Below, piece after piece: positions 52,273 through 62,414 of a DNA stretch of 64,000 nucleotides (its first letter is position 1; every line of letters begins with the position of its first letter). Under the pieces are notes generated by a model that worked only from the letters and a program-made list of their open reading frames with translations, was not told where the DNA came from and ran no database searches. The DNA is taken from the NCBI GenBank assembly GCA_964022365.1, contig CAXHZN010000006.1, positions 1 to 64,000 of the forward strand, read 5' to 3'. The DNA is from CAJXJP01 sp964022365. Its GTDB lineage: Bacteria > Patescibacteriota > Gracilibacteria > BD1-5 > UBA6164. Both the position numbers and the translations under genes were made by a program.

Positions 52273-53478
52273 TTATAACTTAATATCTCTTAAAATATCT
52301 GTCATATATTCTTTTGAATCTGCGACTTTACAAGGAATATTTAAATTTTCACACGCTGATTTTATAAGTTGAAGTCCTTTTGTTTCGTTGATTCCTCATC
52401 TTCTGATACGTATTTGGATTTTTTGTTCGAGAATTTCTTCTTGTTTTTCTTCGAGAATATCGATAATTCCTGCAAAAGTTGTGGCAACATCAGTGAAATT
52501 TGCGATGGCTCAAGCAATGATAAGATATTTTCAGACAATTTTATTTTCGAGCATTTGATCTAAAAGTGTACGAGTGTAAGCTTTAGTAAAATCTCTGTTT
52601 GGATTTCCTGAAAGTTCTCAGTAATTTCAAATTTCATCTGCAAAACCTAAATGTCCGAGTGAATCTGTCATCACGAGTGAACCTCATCAACCAGCTAAAA
52701 GTGTCCATATTTTCGCATTTGAATTTAATACTTTAAATTTTAGACTTGCTCACGTTTCTTGATCGAGTTTTGAAATAAATTTTTCTCTTGGATTTTCTTG
52801 AAATCAAAAAGTATTTGGTATTTCTAAATTATGCCAATTTTCTTTTTGTTTGAAAAATTCTTGGTCATCGATTTTAGCAACCATATCAAGTAAAACTAAT
52901 TCTCATGTTTCTTCATGAAAACAAAATGGATTTACTTCTAGATATACAAATCAATATGTTTTATAATATTTCCATAAAGATAATATTGTTTGTGTAATTT
53001 TTTTATCTGTGATATTTATTTTTTCTAAATCTGAAATTTCTAAATCTTTGTCGACTCAAATTTGTAGGGAAATGACTTTATCCCAATTTTCTTCGACTTC
53101 AACTCATCATTCAAATGAGAAATTTATAACATCAAAATCTCTTTCTGCAGAAAATGAAATGTAATATTCTTGCGTATGCGGAACAAAATCTTCTACGATA
53201 AAAATATCTAAATTTCCAGTAATTTTTCAGATTTGTGTTTCTTTTTGGAAGTTTTTATGTACCCAAGAAGTAACTTCATCTTTATTTAAATCTACTCACA
53301 CTAATCCATATTTTCATCTTTTTCCAAATAACATATCTGGTTTGACTACATATTTTCTGTTTGTATCGATATTTTCTAATTGAGATAGTTCTGAAATTTT
53401 ATATCCAGTATAATTTTGAGATACAAAATCAAAGTACATTTTTTTCGCGTCAAATTCACGAATTCAAACTTGAGCCAT
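52273..53478 (-). CDS. aclB: ATP-citrate lyase small (beta) subunit
   Basis: A 401-residue ATP-grasp protein homologous to the N-terminal third of animal ACLY: VVKPDMLFGKRGKYGLVGVD, IVEDFVPHTQEYYISFSAE, INFSFEGGVEVEENWD, FVYLEVNPFCF, ETGASLKFKVLNSNAKIW, TLLAGGGSLVMTDSL (glycine-rich loop), GNYGELSGNPNRDF and IRIRRGGINETKGLQLI. It binds ATP, citrate and CoA with AclA. The order aclB-aclA with a 285-bp gap carrying two repeats suggests they may be transcribed together. Together they give the ATP-dependent cleavage of citrate, key to the reductive TCA cycle or cytosolic acetyl-CoA supply. UGA codes several Gly. Confidence 0.95.
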
Positions 53479-53577
53479 GAAATAATTTTTCTAAAAAATA
53501 ATTATAAAAAGTATACAAATTTTTCTAAAAATAAAAAATAAAAATATTTTTTTATGTGAAAAAATAAACACAAAAAA

Positions 53578-53602
53578 AACAAGTCTTTTCAGACTTGTTT
53601 AA
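53578..53602 (-). terminator. Terminator of the DtxR-like gene
   Basis: AACAAGTCT-TTTC-AGACTTGTT stem with T and A tails, between the DtxR-like gene and aclB. Confidence 0.75.
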
Positions 53603-53609
53603 GAAAAAA

Positions 53610-54014
53610 TTATTTTAAGTTTTCCATTTTTGCAACTACTTCAGAATCAAGAAGATGTTCGATTTTACAAGCATTTTTCATAGCTTGATCATCATCTAAT
53701 TTTAAAGTATTTTTGAAAAATGCAATTAAAGAGTTTCTGTTTGCTTCAACTACTTTAACAATATCTTTTCATTTTTTTGATAATTTAATGAATTTGTTTT
53801 CATCTTCTACGATAAAACCTTTTTTTAATAAAGATTTTAAACCTGTAGAACAAGAACCTGGAGTTATGTTTAATGCTCTAGAAATATCTACAGCTCTTGC
53901 ATAACCAAATTTTTCTAAACATTCTTCTACTGCGAAAAGATAATGAATAGCAGAGTGTGTAATTTTTTGTTCTTCGAATTCTTTCCAAACCGAATTTATA
54001 TCCTTTTTAGACAT
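53610..54014 (-). CDS. DtxR/MntR-like metal-dependent transcription regulator
   Basis: A 134-residue repressor. The N-terminal winged helix (HYLFAVEECLEKFGYARAVD, ISRALNITPGSCSTGLKSL) and the dimerisation/metal part with CKIEHLLDSEVV (Cys, Glu and His of the DtxR C-x-x-E-H motif) are present. It should bind DNA with iron or manganese. The SH3-like third domain is missing (MntR size). Its target is not known; the iron-linked genes dps, bcp and yaaA in this window are candidates, but their operator looks more like a Fur/PerR box. It lies upstream of the ACL genes. Confidence 0.82.
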
Positions 54015-54299
54015 ATTTTGTTATGTTATGTTATAATAATGTTTTATGTTTGTATCGTGATTATAACTATTTTTTGTATTTTGCAACCTTGATTTTTCAA
54101 AATAATCATACTTCACAACTCCTTATTATAATTATTTTTGGTATATGTAAAGATTATTTTTTAATTTATATTATTATTTCTTATAATATTTTTAATTCTG
54201 TATAAAAATAGGCTATTAATTATGAAATTTAATTTAATTCTTTGACTTTATTTCTCATAGTATTATAGTAATAAATATATTATCCTCCACAATATAATT

Positions 54300-55184
54300 A
54301 TGTCAATAAATATTCCTTCAAATGTAGTCGAATTTAAACCTACTACAAAACAAAATATTCAAGTTGAAAATACTAAAAATCAAGTGAATGAAATAATGTC
54401 AGAAAAAAATCAGAAATATTCAAAATGAGATATTATTTGAGCATTATTAAATATTAATAATGATTCACTAGATAATTTGGATGAAGATTATCTACTAAAT
54501 ATGGATTATAAAAAATTATTAAAATATTTGTATACGTGAATATGTGCTGAAATTTGATTATTTTATAATCAAGATGAATTAGATTTGATATATGATGAGA
54601 ATAATCTTTCAATTTATGTTAGTGATATCTATACCAAAAAAAGATATGCAAAACTTGATGTTACACTCATTCCAAATGAAGATTTTAGTGAAGTACATAT
54701 TGTTATTTCACATAAATGAAACGAAATGTTTTTCTTTAAAAATATTAAAGATTGTTGAAAAACAAATTATCTCCCAATTGAAGCACAAATAAAAGTTATA
54801 CAAGAAGAATTTATCGAAACGAATGTTGCAAATGATGAGTCACAATATAATCAGCATAAAAAATATCATAGAATAATGTCAAAAGTGCTTTTGACTCATT
54901 TCCCAGATTTTATCGATTTGCATTTAGATGAATTTGAATCTATAAATAATATGACAAATGATGATTTATCTATTAAAATAATAGAAATGACTTTTCTTAG
55001 ATTAAAAGATACATTTGATTTAAAAGTCCATAAGGAAAATCAATATTATCTAGAAAGAAAAATTATCAAAGATGATCAAGTATTTTTTGAAAATATCGAA
55101 GTAGGTTTTGACACAAGCGGAAACACGCAAAATATTTATTTACTCAATAGTAATTGAGAAATTTTTGCAGAAATAGTGAAATAA
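54300..55184 (+). CDS. Hypothetical protein
   Basis: A 294-residue acidic protein, apparently cytoplasmic. N-terminal Asn/Gln/Lys-rich leader (to about residue 40), a helical part (KKLLKYLYTGICAEIGLF), a beta segment (EVHIVISHKGNEMFFFKNI) and a C-terminal domain with PIEAQIKVIQEEF. No family recognised. The 285 bp between it and the DtxR-like gene contain no convincing gene. Confidence 0.6.
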
Positions 55185-55201
55185 AATTAATTATTCAATA
55201 T

Positions 55202-55414
55202 ATGGGAAATACATCACTGTTAATGCTTTGAGTTTTATATAGTTCACTTTGAATGTGATATTTTATTTACGGGAAAAAAGCTTCTCGCGTGATTCCACTG
55301 ATTTGTGGAGCAATTTTGATGATATTTCCATATTTTACCAAAAATGTTGTAAGTATGAATGTCTTAGGAATTATTTTTTTAACCATTCCTATTTTTATAC
55401 GATTGGATGTTTAA
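55202..55414 (+). CDS. Small two-helix membrane protein
   Basis: A 70-residue protein with two hydrophobic segments (LLMLGVLYSSLGMGYFIYG and VIPLICGAILMIFPYF, then LGIIFLTIPIFI). The GMGYFIYGKKA and FPYF pattern is seen in a widespread small membrane family of unknown function. Follows the hypothetical gene by 17 bases and ends at a terminator. Confidence 0.65.
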
Positions 55415-55417
55415 AAC

Positions 55418-55452
55418 AAAAAGAAGAAATAATATTTATTTCTTCTTTTTAT
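55418..55452. terminator. Bidirectional terminator
   Basis: AAAAAGAAGAAAT and ATTTCTTCTTTTT stem with a loop AATATTT, between convergent genes. It contains the stop codon of the minus-strand gene. Confidence 0.8.
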
Positions 55453-56053
55453 TTTGATAGAGACTTATTCAAAGCCATAAAAATAATATTCCGTACAGAA
55501 TAAATGAATTTTCACTTACACTGAGAATTTCATTTTTTAATAAATACGTTATTCAAATTATTAATAAATAGTATGGAAAATTAAATAATCCTGTGAGAAA
55601 AATAATTTTTTTTGGTGCTCTTTTTTGTCATTGATCAAATATATATAAAGCAATTGTGTTTATATGAATCATTGAAAATAATAAATTTTTGTAATCAATT
55701 TTTTCTTGTTTTTGAACAGATTTTTTTGAAATAAAATATCACAAACTATAATTTATAATCGCTCACAGAGTCACTGCAAAGATAGAAATAATACTTAAAA
55801 TAAATATCTCATAAAGATTTTTTGCATAACTAAATACAGCTAAAACAGCAATAAATTGTCCCGGGAGATAAAAACCAAGATACACAATACTTTCTAATAA
55901 TATTATCAAAAATAATATAAAAAATATCACAGAAGAATCGAAGTTTTTTATATATTCAGATATGATAGTCGGATCGGGAAGTACCCCAAAATATATTCAC
56001 AATAACACAAGTGTATAAACAAATATCGCACTTACAGGAACAAATGGATTCAT
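55436..56053 (-). CDS. DedA/SNARE-associated-family membrane protein
   Basis: A 205-residue, 5- to 6-helix protein: ILLLESIVYLGFYLPGQFI, FAVTLGAIINYSLGYFIS (G-x-x-x-(N/G)-Y-x-x-G motif), RAPKKIIFLTGLFNF. It resembles DedA proteins, polyprenyl-phosphate or lipid flippases. The family call is moderately sure; length is near the usual 200-220. UGA codons occur at Gly of LGAI and YSLGYF. It ends within a shared terminator. Confidence 0.72.
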
Positions 56054-56122
56054 AATATTTTATTTAGAATATTTATATTTAGTATAGAGTAAAAATTTGA
56101 AAATAACAGATTTGATTTAAAT

Positions 56123-56842
56123 TTATCCTATTCTTATTCAGACAGTTACTTGATTCATCTCAAAATCCTCAATTGTTCAATTACTTAAATCAAATATATT
56201 TTTATTATTCAATATATATTTATCTTGAATTTGAATATAATAATTTTTATCATTAGTATTAAATATGATTCATTTAATATTTTTTTTATCAGTAAAATAA
56301 TTTAAAAAAGATATATCATTAAATGGATGAATATATTTTATAAAATTTCATTCTTCAAGATAAGCACTAACAAGAGTATCAAATTCAATGAAAAATATAA
56401 TTTCAACACTTTTAGCATTTCCATATTTTTCTGTAATATTTTTATTGTAATCATGTATTTTTTTATAATGTTCATCAAAATTTGAATATATATTATTCTT
56501 TAAGTTTTCATATGTTAAAGTTGATTTAAATTTATAACTCTTAGATGATATATTTTGTGTTTTTAAATCTTTTTCTATATTTGGTATAATATTATTTTTA
56601 ATTTCACGTGAATTTTCAACTTTTAGAGCGTTTCATTTTTTGTTTTTCTTTGATGCATCCACATAAAAATGTTCAATACCAAAAATTCTCTTGTCTGATA
56701 TTCAAATTAAATCAGGTCAAAGATGATTATATTTTAAATATTCAAAGTTAGTCAAATAATTAATCCATTCTCAATCTCAGATATTTATTTGAATTCAATT
56801 TTTTAAAGAGTTATAAATTAATTCTCCATCTTTATTTATCAT
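56123..56842 (-). CDS. Nuclease-like hypothetical protein
   Basis: A 239-residue soluble protein. The N-terminal part has HLGPDLIGISDKRIFGIEHF followed by YVDASKKNKKGN: a P-D ... E-H-F-x-V-D-x-S-K arrangement that looks like a PD-(D/E)xK-type core. The remainder is Asn/Lys-rich and helical (EKDLKTQNISSKSYKFK) with a hydrophobic VEIIFFIEFD strand. Related ORFs of this sort are often found singly in mobile or accessory regions. Assignment is tentative; no partner methylase in this window. Start ATG 56840-56842. Confidence 0.55.
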
Positions 56843-56898
56843 AAACCTTATATTAATAAGTAATTATATATTTATATTATTTATTAATTTCATATATC

Positions 56899-56937
56899 AA
56901 AAAAAGAGAATAAATATAAATATTTATTCTCTTTTTT
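56899..56937 (-). terminator. Terminator of the tRNA cluster
   Basis: AAAAAAGAGAATAAATA and TATTTATTCTCTTTTTT form a 17-bp stem after tRNA-Pro (minus-strand transcript). Confidence 0.85.
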
Positions 56938-56952
56938 AATTCTTTAATTTGG

Positions 56953-57025
56953 TCGGAAACGCAGGACTTGAACCTACAACCCCGTGTTCCCAAAACACGT
57001 GCGCTACCAATTGCGCCAGTTTCCG
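56953..57025 (-). tRNA. tRNA-Pro (anticodon UGG)
   Basis: Minus-strand cloverleaf: acceptor CGGAAAC / GTTTCCG, anticodon stem CGTGT / ACACG with loop TTTGGGA, TPsiC loop TTCAAGT, discriminator A, encoded CCA at 56950-56952. Confidence 0.95.
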
Positions 57026-57029
57026 ATGG

Positions 57030-57103
57030 TGGGTATACCTGGAGTTGAACCAGGGACCTCACGATTATCAGTCGTGCGCTCTAACCAACTGAGCTATACA
57101 CCC
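57030..57103 (-). tRNA. tRNA-Ile (anticodon GAU), copy 1
   Basis: Acceptor GGGTGTA / TATACCC, anticodon stem CACGA / TCGTG with loop CTGATAA, TPsiC arm with TTCAACT, encoded CCA at 57027-57029. Identical copy at 57482-57555. Confidence 0.95.
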
Positions 57104-57173
57104 GAATTTTGTATAAAAAAAAGTTAAAGGATGATTTATAATCTTTTAACTTTTCCTTTAAAGTTTGAAATGG

Positions 57174-57247
57174 AGCGGGCAATGAGACTCGAACTCACAA
57201 CCCTCTGCTTGGAAGGCAGATGCTCTAGCCAATTGAGCTATGCCCGC
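57174..57247 (-). tRNA. tRNA-Gly (anticodon UCC), copy 1
   Basis: Acceptor GCGGGCA / TGCCCGC, anticodon loop CTTCCAA, TPsiC arm TTCGAGT, discriminator T, encoded CCA at 57171-57173. It reads GGA, not UGA. The UCA-anticodon tRNA-Gly needed for recoding is not in this window. Identical copy at 57626-57699. Confidence 0.95.
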
Positions 57248-57276
57248 GTTTATTTCTTCCTAAACTTGCGAAACAG

Positions 57277-57304
57277 ATAATATTAATTTTTGATAGAAAG
57301 TCAA
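57277..57304 (-). promoter_or_regulatory. Predicted promoter of tRNA Gly-Ile-Pro unit
   Basis: TTGACT (57299-57304), 16 bases, TATTAT (57277-57282), with TTTTGACTTT context, upstream of the minus-strand tRNA genes. Confidence 0.6.
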
Positions 57305-57348
57305 AACTTTTTTACACTTTTTCATGATTTATAAATTTCTTGTTTTCT

Positions 57349-57394
57349 CCCCTTTATTAAGGGGGAGATGTCTGAAAGACAGAGGGGGTATTTT
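57349..57394 (+). repeat. Palindromic repeat, type I, in the tRNA cluster
   Basis: CTCCCCTTTATTAAGGGGGAG followed by ATGTCTGAAAGACAGAGGGGG; two hairpins (CCCCTTTA / TAAGGGGG and GTCT-GAAA-GAC). It lies between the two Ile-Gly tRNA copies. Confidence 0.75.
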
Positions 57395-57425
57395 AAGCTA
57401 AAAAACATATACTAAAATTATAATC

Positions 57426-57467
57426 AAAAAAGAGAATTAAAATACTATATTTTAATTCTCTTTTTTT
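57426..57467 (-). terminator. Terminator between tRNA copies
   Basis: AAAAAAGAGAATTAAAATA and TATTTTAATTCTCTTTTTT stem; it ends the distal Ile-Gly transcript. Confidence 0.8.
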
Positions 57468-57481
57468 GTTTTTCAAAATGG

Positions 57482-57555
57482 TGGGTATACCTGGAGTTGA
57501 ACCAGGGACCTCACGATTATCAGTCGTGCGCTCTAACCAACTGAGCTATACACCC
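57482..57555 (-). tRNA. tRNA-Ile (anticodon GAU), copy 2
   Basis: Same sequence as the copy at 57030-57103, 452 bases away; encoded CCA at 57479-57481. The flanking spacer is duplicated as well. Confidence 0.95.
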
Positions 57556-57625
57556 GAATTTTGTATAAAAAAAAGTTAAAGGATGATTTATAATCTTTTA
57601 ACTTTTCCTTTAAAGTTTGAAATGG

Positions 57626-57699
57626 AGCGGGCAATGAGACTCGAACTCACAACCCTCTGCTTGGAAGGCAGATGCTCTAGCCAATTGAGCTATGCCCGC
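57626..57699 (-). tRNA. tRNA-Gly (anticodon UCC), copy 2
   Basis: Same sequence as the copy at 57174-57247, 452 bases away; encoded CCA at 57623-57625. Confidence 0.95.
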
Positions 57700-57730
57700 A
57701 TTTTTCTGTCTCTTCAAACTTGCGAGACAG

Positions 57731-57758
57731 ATAATATTAATTTTTAAATCAAAGTCAA
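57731..57758 (-). promoter_or_regulatory. Predicted promoter of second Gly-Ile tRNA unit
   Basis: TTGACT (57753-57758), 16 bases, TATTAT (57731-57736); duplicate of the promoter at 57277-57304. Confidence 0.6.
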
Positions 57759-57821
57759 AACTTTTTTTATATTTTTTTTAAATAATTTATATTTTTCGCT
57801 TAATTATGCCAAAAAAATTAT

Positions 57822-58646
57822 TTATTTTTTTGCTGCTTGAAATGTATTTTTCATTAGCATTGCTACCGTTAATGGTCCGACTCATCCAGGTACAGGGGTA
57901 ATAGTATTTCAAACTTTTTCTAAAATTTCTGTATCACAATCTCCATAAATTTTTCCATCGATGACACTAAATCATACATCAATTATAGTTGTCCCGATTT
58001 TTACCATTCAAACATTGAGTAAATGAGGTTTTCCAGTTGCCATGATTACAACATCACTTTGAGAGGTATAATCTCTTATATCAGGAGTTTTACTATTACA
58101 AACGCATACTGTCGCTCCATAATTTACCAATAATGCAGCTAAAGGTTTTCAAACTATATTACTTCTTCATACAATCGTTACTTTTTTCCCAATAAGTGGA
58201 GTTTCCATTTTTTCGAGCATATGCATAACTCCAGCTGGAGTACAAGGAACTAAACCAGAAGTATCTCCAATCAATATTTTCCCCATATTTTGTGGATGAA
58301 ATCCATCAACATCTTTTTTTGGATCAATTTTTTCTATAATTTTTTTCTCATTTATGTGATCTGGAAGAGGAAGTTGGACAATATATCCATCAATAGAATT
58401 ATTTTCGTTAAGTTCTACGATTTTTTTCTCTAGTTCTATTTGAGTCGCATTTTGTTTTAACTCTATAAGCTTAAAATCAATTCAAACATAGTCAGCAAAT
58501 TTTTTCTTTTGAGCAATATAACGTAAACTCGCGCTATTTGATCCAACTAAAACTGCTGCAAGAGTTGGTCTGATTCCTGATTTTTCGATATCATTTTTTA
58601 GCTCATCGTATAATTCTTGAGCCATTTTTTTTCCGTCTATAAACAT
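57822..58646 (-). CDS. folD: Bifunctional methylenetetrahydrofolate dehydrogenase/cyclohydrolase
   Basis: A 274-residue cytoplasmic enzyme that converts 5,10-methylene-THF to 10-formyl-THF. Motifs: VGSNSASLRYIAQKKK (catalytic Lys), GYIVQLPLPDHI, DVDGFHPQNMGKI, PCTPAGVMHML, VTIVGRSNIVGKPLA (NAD(P) loop) and TPVPGGVGPLTVAML. Length is near 285 residues, as for FolD. UGA codes Gly of several loops. It stands alone, preceded by the second tRNA unit and divergent from the PEGA-like gene. Confidence 0.95.
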
Positions 58647-58759
58647 AATTTTTTAGTAAAAAAATATTTTCTTGCGACAAAAACTATACAAAAAAGTTTA
58701 AATTGCAAATTGGTATAAAGATATTATACTTCAAAATATTAATATTTGAAATCAAAAAT

Positions 58760-59797
58760 ATGAGTAACAGGATGATAGGATTTTTTATTATATTTATTTC
58801 TATAATATTCGCAGGGATATTTTACTGGTACGCATTTGTTTTTAATGTTGCGATTGTGACATTACAATCAAATCAGTCAGGTTTTGAAATTTCCCTAGAA
58901 GCCAATAAGCAAATTATTCAAAAATCCTGTGAAGAAAAAAATTGTAATATTTGAAAAATTCCACCATTTGATTTTAAAATTATTGCAGAAAAACAATGAT
59001 TTGAAACAATAGAAAAAAATATAAAATTTTCTCGAAATATTTCAACAATTGCATTAGAGTTTAAACAAGATTTTACTCCTATTAAATTAGAAGAAATTCT
59101 GGATGAAAAAGACGAAAAAGTATTAGAATCATTAGAAAATAATGCTTCTTTAGTCGAACAAAAAAGGGAAGAGTTAAAAAAACAAAAAGATTTATATTTT
59201 TCTGTGCAAAAAGAGGAAAATATGTATTATTTTTATGATTCCAATCCGCAAGATAATTTTCTTACTCTTTGGAAAAATGAGAAAAATTTGTGAAATATTC
59301 CTCTGATAGAAAAAAATAATATTCAAATTATAGAAATTATTTGAAGCGAAAATGAATTTATTTTTCAGACAAATACTGGTTATAAATTATTTGAAATTTG
59401 AAAAAATAATTTTCAAGATTTTAATTTTAAAATAGCTATTTCTTATATAAAAAAATCAAATACTCAGGAATATATTATTGTCACTCAAAAATGACCATTT
59501 ATTTGGAATAAATCAAAAAATACTTTTGATTATAATCATTTATTTGATGATTTTATACTCTTTAATCAAAGTTATATTTGAATTATTTCTTCAAATAACT
59601 CAGTTCTGAAAAATAAAATTTTCCCAAATAAAAATATTTCCTGAAATATTTTTTATCAATATTTCCCTCAAAATAAGCAAAAAGAAATATTATTTGAAAA
59701 TAATATTTCCATAGAAAAAATATTTTATGAAAATGAAAAAATTATTTTACAAGACAATTCTCAACAAAAATATTTTATTCCTCATCTCAAAAAATAG
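58760..59797 (+). CDS. Membrane-anchored protein with PEGA-like domain
   Basis: A 345-residue protein with an N-terminal TM helix (RMIGFFIIFISIIFAGIFYW) and an exported part. Residues about 33-95 (ATVTLQSNQ-like IVTLQSNQSGFEISLEA, IIAEKQGFETIEKNIKFS) look like a PEGA domain. The rest is Asn/Lys-rich, partly beta (FIFQTNTGYKLFEIGKN, YIIVTQKGPFIWNKS). Start ATG 58760 is used; an upstream in-frame ATG at 58703 adds 19 residues. Stop TAG. No catalytic motif. Role in surface binding is speculative. Confidence 0.65.
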
Positions 59798-59818
59798 ATA
59801 TTTAAAATAGATAAAATA

Positions 59819-59846
59819 AAAAAAGAACTTTAAAAGTTCTTTTTTT
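59819..59846. terminator. Bidirectional terminator
   Basis: AAAAGAACTTTAAAAGTTCTTTT stem with A and T tails between convergent genes. Confidence 0.75.
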
Positions 59847-62280
59847 ATTTTGTTCAGATTCTATATTCTATTTCTTTTGAAACAAAATTTCTATCACGAC
59901 CATATTTCAAACGAGATAATTCTGTATATGCTTTTGCTAATTTCATATCTCCATTTTCTAGATATGGATTAACTGGAATAATTGAAAAAGGAGTCGTTGG
60001 CTGATTATCAACAGCTAATTTCATCACAGCTTTAAATTTATCCATGTTTACTAAATCTTGATTTGAAAATACTGGAGCATAATATTTTTCTAAAAATTCT
60101 CCATCTTCTGGTCAAATTTTATAACTCATAACTGATCAAACATTCCCAAAAATAGCTTGTTTTAGATTTAAGTTTGATTTTGTAAGTGCGTCAGATTTTT
60201 CTAATTGTCCTAAATATTGATGCGCTAAAACTAATCCAAGACGATATTTTCTGGCTTCTGAAAGAATAGATTCAATCGCAGGAGTGATATAATTTTGAAA
60301 TTCATCAATATACATATAAAAATCACTACGATCATCTTTGGCAATATTTTGTCTTCTCATGGCAGCCATTTGAATTTTTGATACAAGAATTAACCCTAAA
60401 AGTTCAGAATTAATATCTCAAAGTACTCATTTCGAAAGATTTACCATCAGGATTTTTTTATTTTGCATAATGTCAAAAACATCAAATGAAGATTTTGTTT
60501 GTCCAATAATATTTCTAATCATACTATTGGTAATAAAACCACCAAATTTTGCAGCAAAATAAGGAATAATTTCAGCTTTTTCTCTATCTCACATAGATTC
60601 ATAAGTATGATCCCACCAAGCTTTTACAATAGGATTTTTTACAAATCATCTATAACTTTTTTGAAATGTTGTATCAGTAAAAAGTCTTACAATATCAGTA
60701 ATAGCTCAACCATCTGGATGATCCATGAGAGTCAAAACGGCATTTCTAAAGTAATCTTGGATACGAGGACCAAAAATTTCACTTCAAAATAATTTGATCA
60801 TGATATTTAATGAATCCATAGCAACGAGATCTTTTTCTTCTTGTGTATGAGCTTCGAGTAAATTTAATCACATTGGACGTTGTAAATCCGACGGATCAAA
60901 AATAACTACATCATCAGCTCTTTCACGAGGAATAAAAGGAAGCAAATCTTTTACTAAATCTCCATGTGGATCAATAACTGCCATACCTTGCCCATTGGCT
61001 AAATCTTGACGTGCCATAACCTGCATAATCGAAGATTTCCCAGTACCAGTTTGTCAAATAACATAGAAATGACGAAATCTATCTTCCGTTTTTAAACGAA
61101 TTTCTTTTTTCACTCATCTATAAATATTGTGTCCTAAAAGCATTCACTCTTTTGGAATATCACTTGGAGCTTTTACAATTTTAAAATTTTGCCACTTTAT
61201 TTCTGGTGTTTTATTGTATTTAATTTGAGGAAAATGATAAATTGATGCAATTTCTTGCGTATTAAGAATCATTTTTTTCAAATAAAATGGTTTTCTAAAA
61301 TATCTATAAATATAATTTTGAACTAATTTTGAATCAGAATGATATAAAGTTGAAGAAAATTTATTAAAATCTGGAGACGAAAATTGTGAAAAAGCAGAAA
61401 TAATATTGGTTAATTCTGTTTCAACCATTTGTTTGTTATTCCCAGCTGCAATAACTCTAATAACTACTTCAAATCATGTTTTATCTCATTTTTCATCTAC
61501 CGTTTTTGCCCTTTCTTGAGTTAATGCCGAAGTTTCATTTTCATTATTTTGACTGTTTTCTTCTTCCGGAGAAGTTATAAACATGTTAATCAGCCCTACA
61601 ATTATTTTAAAAGGATTGAGAGAAAAACCTGCTTTTTTTCATTTCATAAGAGAGCTCGAAGCTTTTGAACAATCTTTTTGCCAATCGTCATCTACCGGTC
61701 TAAGTAATATTTGAATTGCTGCTGATTCATCATCTTCAAGTTTTGAAAATGCATTTGTGATATTATTTATCCCATCTGATTCTAAATGTTGATAGGTTTT
61801 TATTGGAAAGAAAAATTCTTTTGAAGTATTTATATAGGTTCCTGTATGAAATTTTTTATCTTTGAAAATATTTATTTCAGTAGTTTCTTCGATTATAGCA
61901 TCTGGATAAAATCAATTGATTTGTTTTTCTATTAAATGTTTATAATTTTTTGGAACAACCAAGAAAAAATAAATATTTCATTTGTCCGCAATATATTCAA
62001 AACTTAAAAAATCTTGTCCAAGAATTTTTTTAATAATTTTACGAGAATGAATACTTTTTAGAGAAGAGTAGAGTTGTTCCATAACTGAAACCATTTCTTT
62101 AAAATCTTTTGCCGTGTCATTTTTTTCATCATTTTGAGAATCTTTTTTTGGCATGGTAATTTGCAAAAAAGTGAGATTAAGTGTACGTTTATAATCTTCT
62201 TTTTTACGAAAAATTTTTATGACAATTATTCACAAAATGTATATCAGAAATCAGATTGAAAACCAAAAGATGTAATCCAT
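59845..62280 (-). CDS. HerA/TraD-type ATPase with type IV secretion-like coupling protein features
   Basis: An 811-residue protein. One N-terminal TM segment (IFWFSIWFLIYILGIIVI) and about 370 residues of alpha/beta membrane-proximal domain, then a P-loop ATPase: Walker A GQTGTGKSS (about residue 420), PHGDLVKDLL, NLLEAHTQEEKDL, LMVNLSKGVLGD, Walker B MYIDEFQNY (about residue 655), ARKYRLGLVLAHQYLGQL. This is the VirD4/TraD-VirB4-HerA family used for DNA transfer or translocation; a version conserved in CPR often occurs near pilus genes. Pilin-like gene 62415 is divergent from it. Whether it moves DNA cannot be told. Confidence 0.87.
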
Positions 62281-62414
62281 TTTTGAAACTTTATATATTA
62301 ATTTTTTTTATTATATAAATATTCTGACAAACTTCAACTTAATTGACTCGAAAATATTTGTATTATCACCATAAAAGTTTATAGTTTACTTGCTTACTAT
62401 TTATTCAAAAAAAT

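Noticed and set aside
54023..54205. 60-codon plus-strand ORF between the DtxR-like gene and 54300
   Set aside because: Tyr/Ile/Phe-rich, no ribosome-binding site, within the promoter region; nothing supports it.
57174..57247. tRNA-Gly as the UGA suppressor
   Set aside because: The anticodon is UCC in both copies; it reads GGA/GGG, so it cannot explain UGA decoding.
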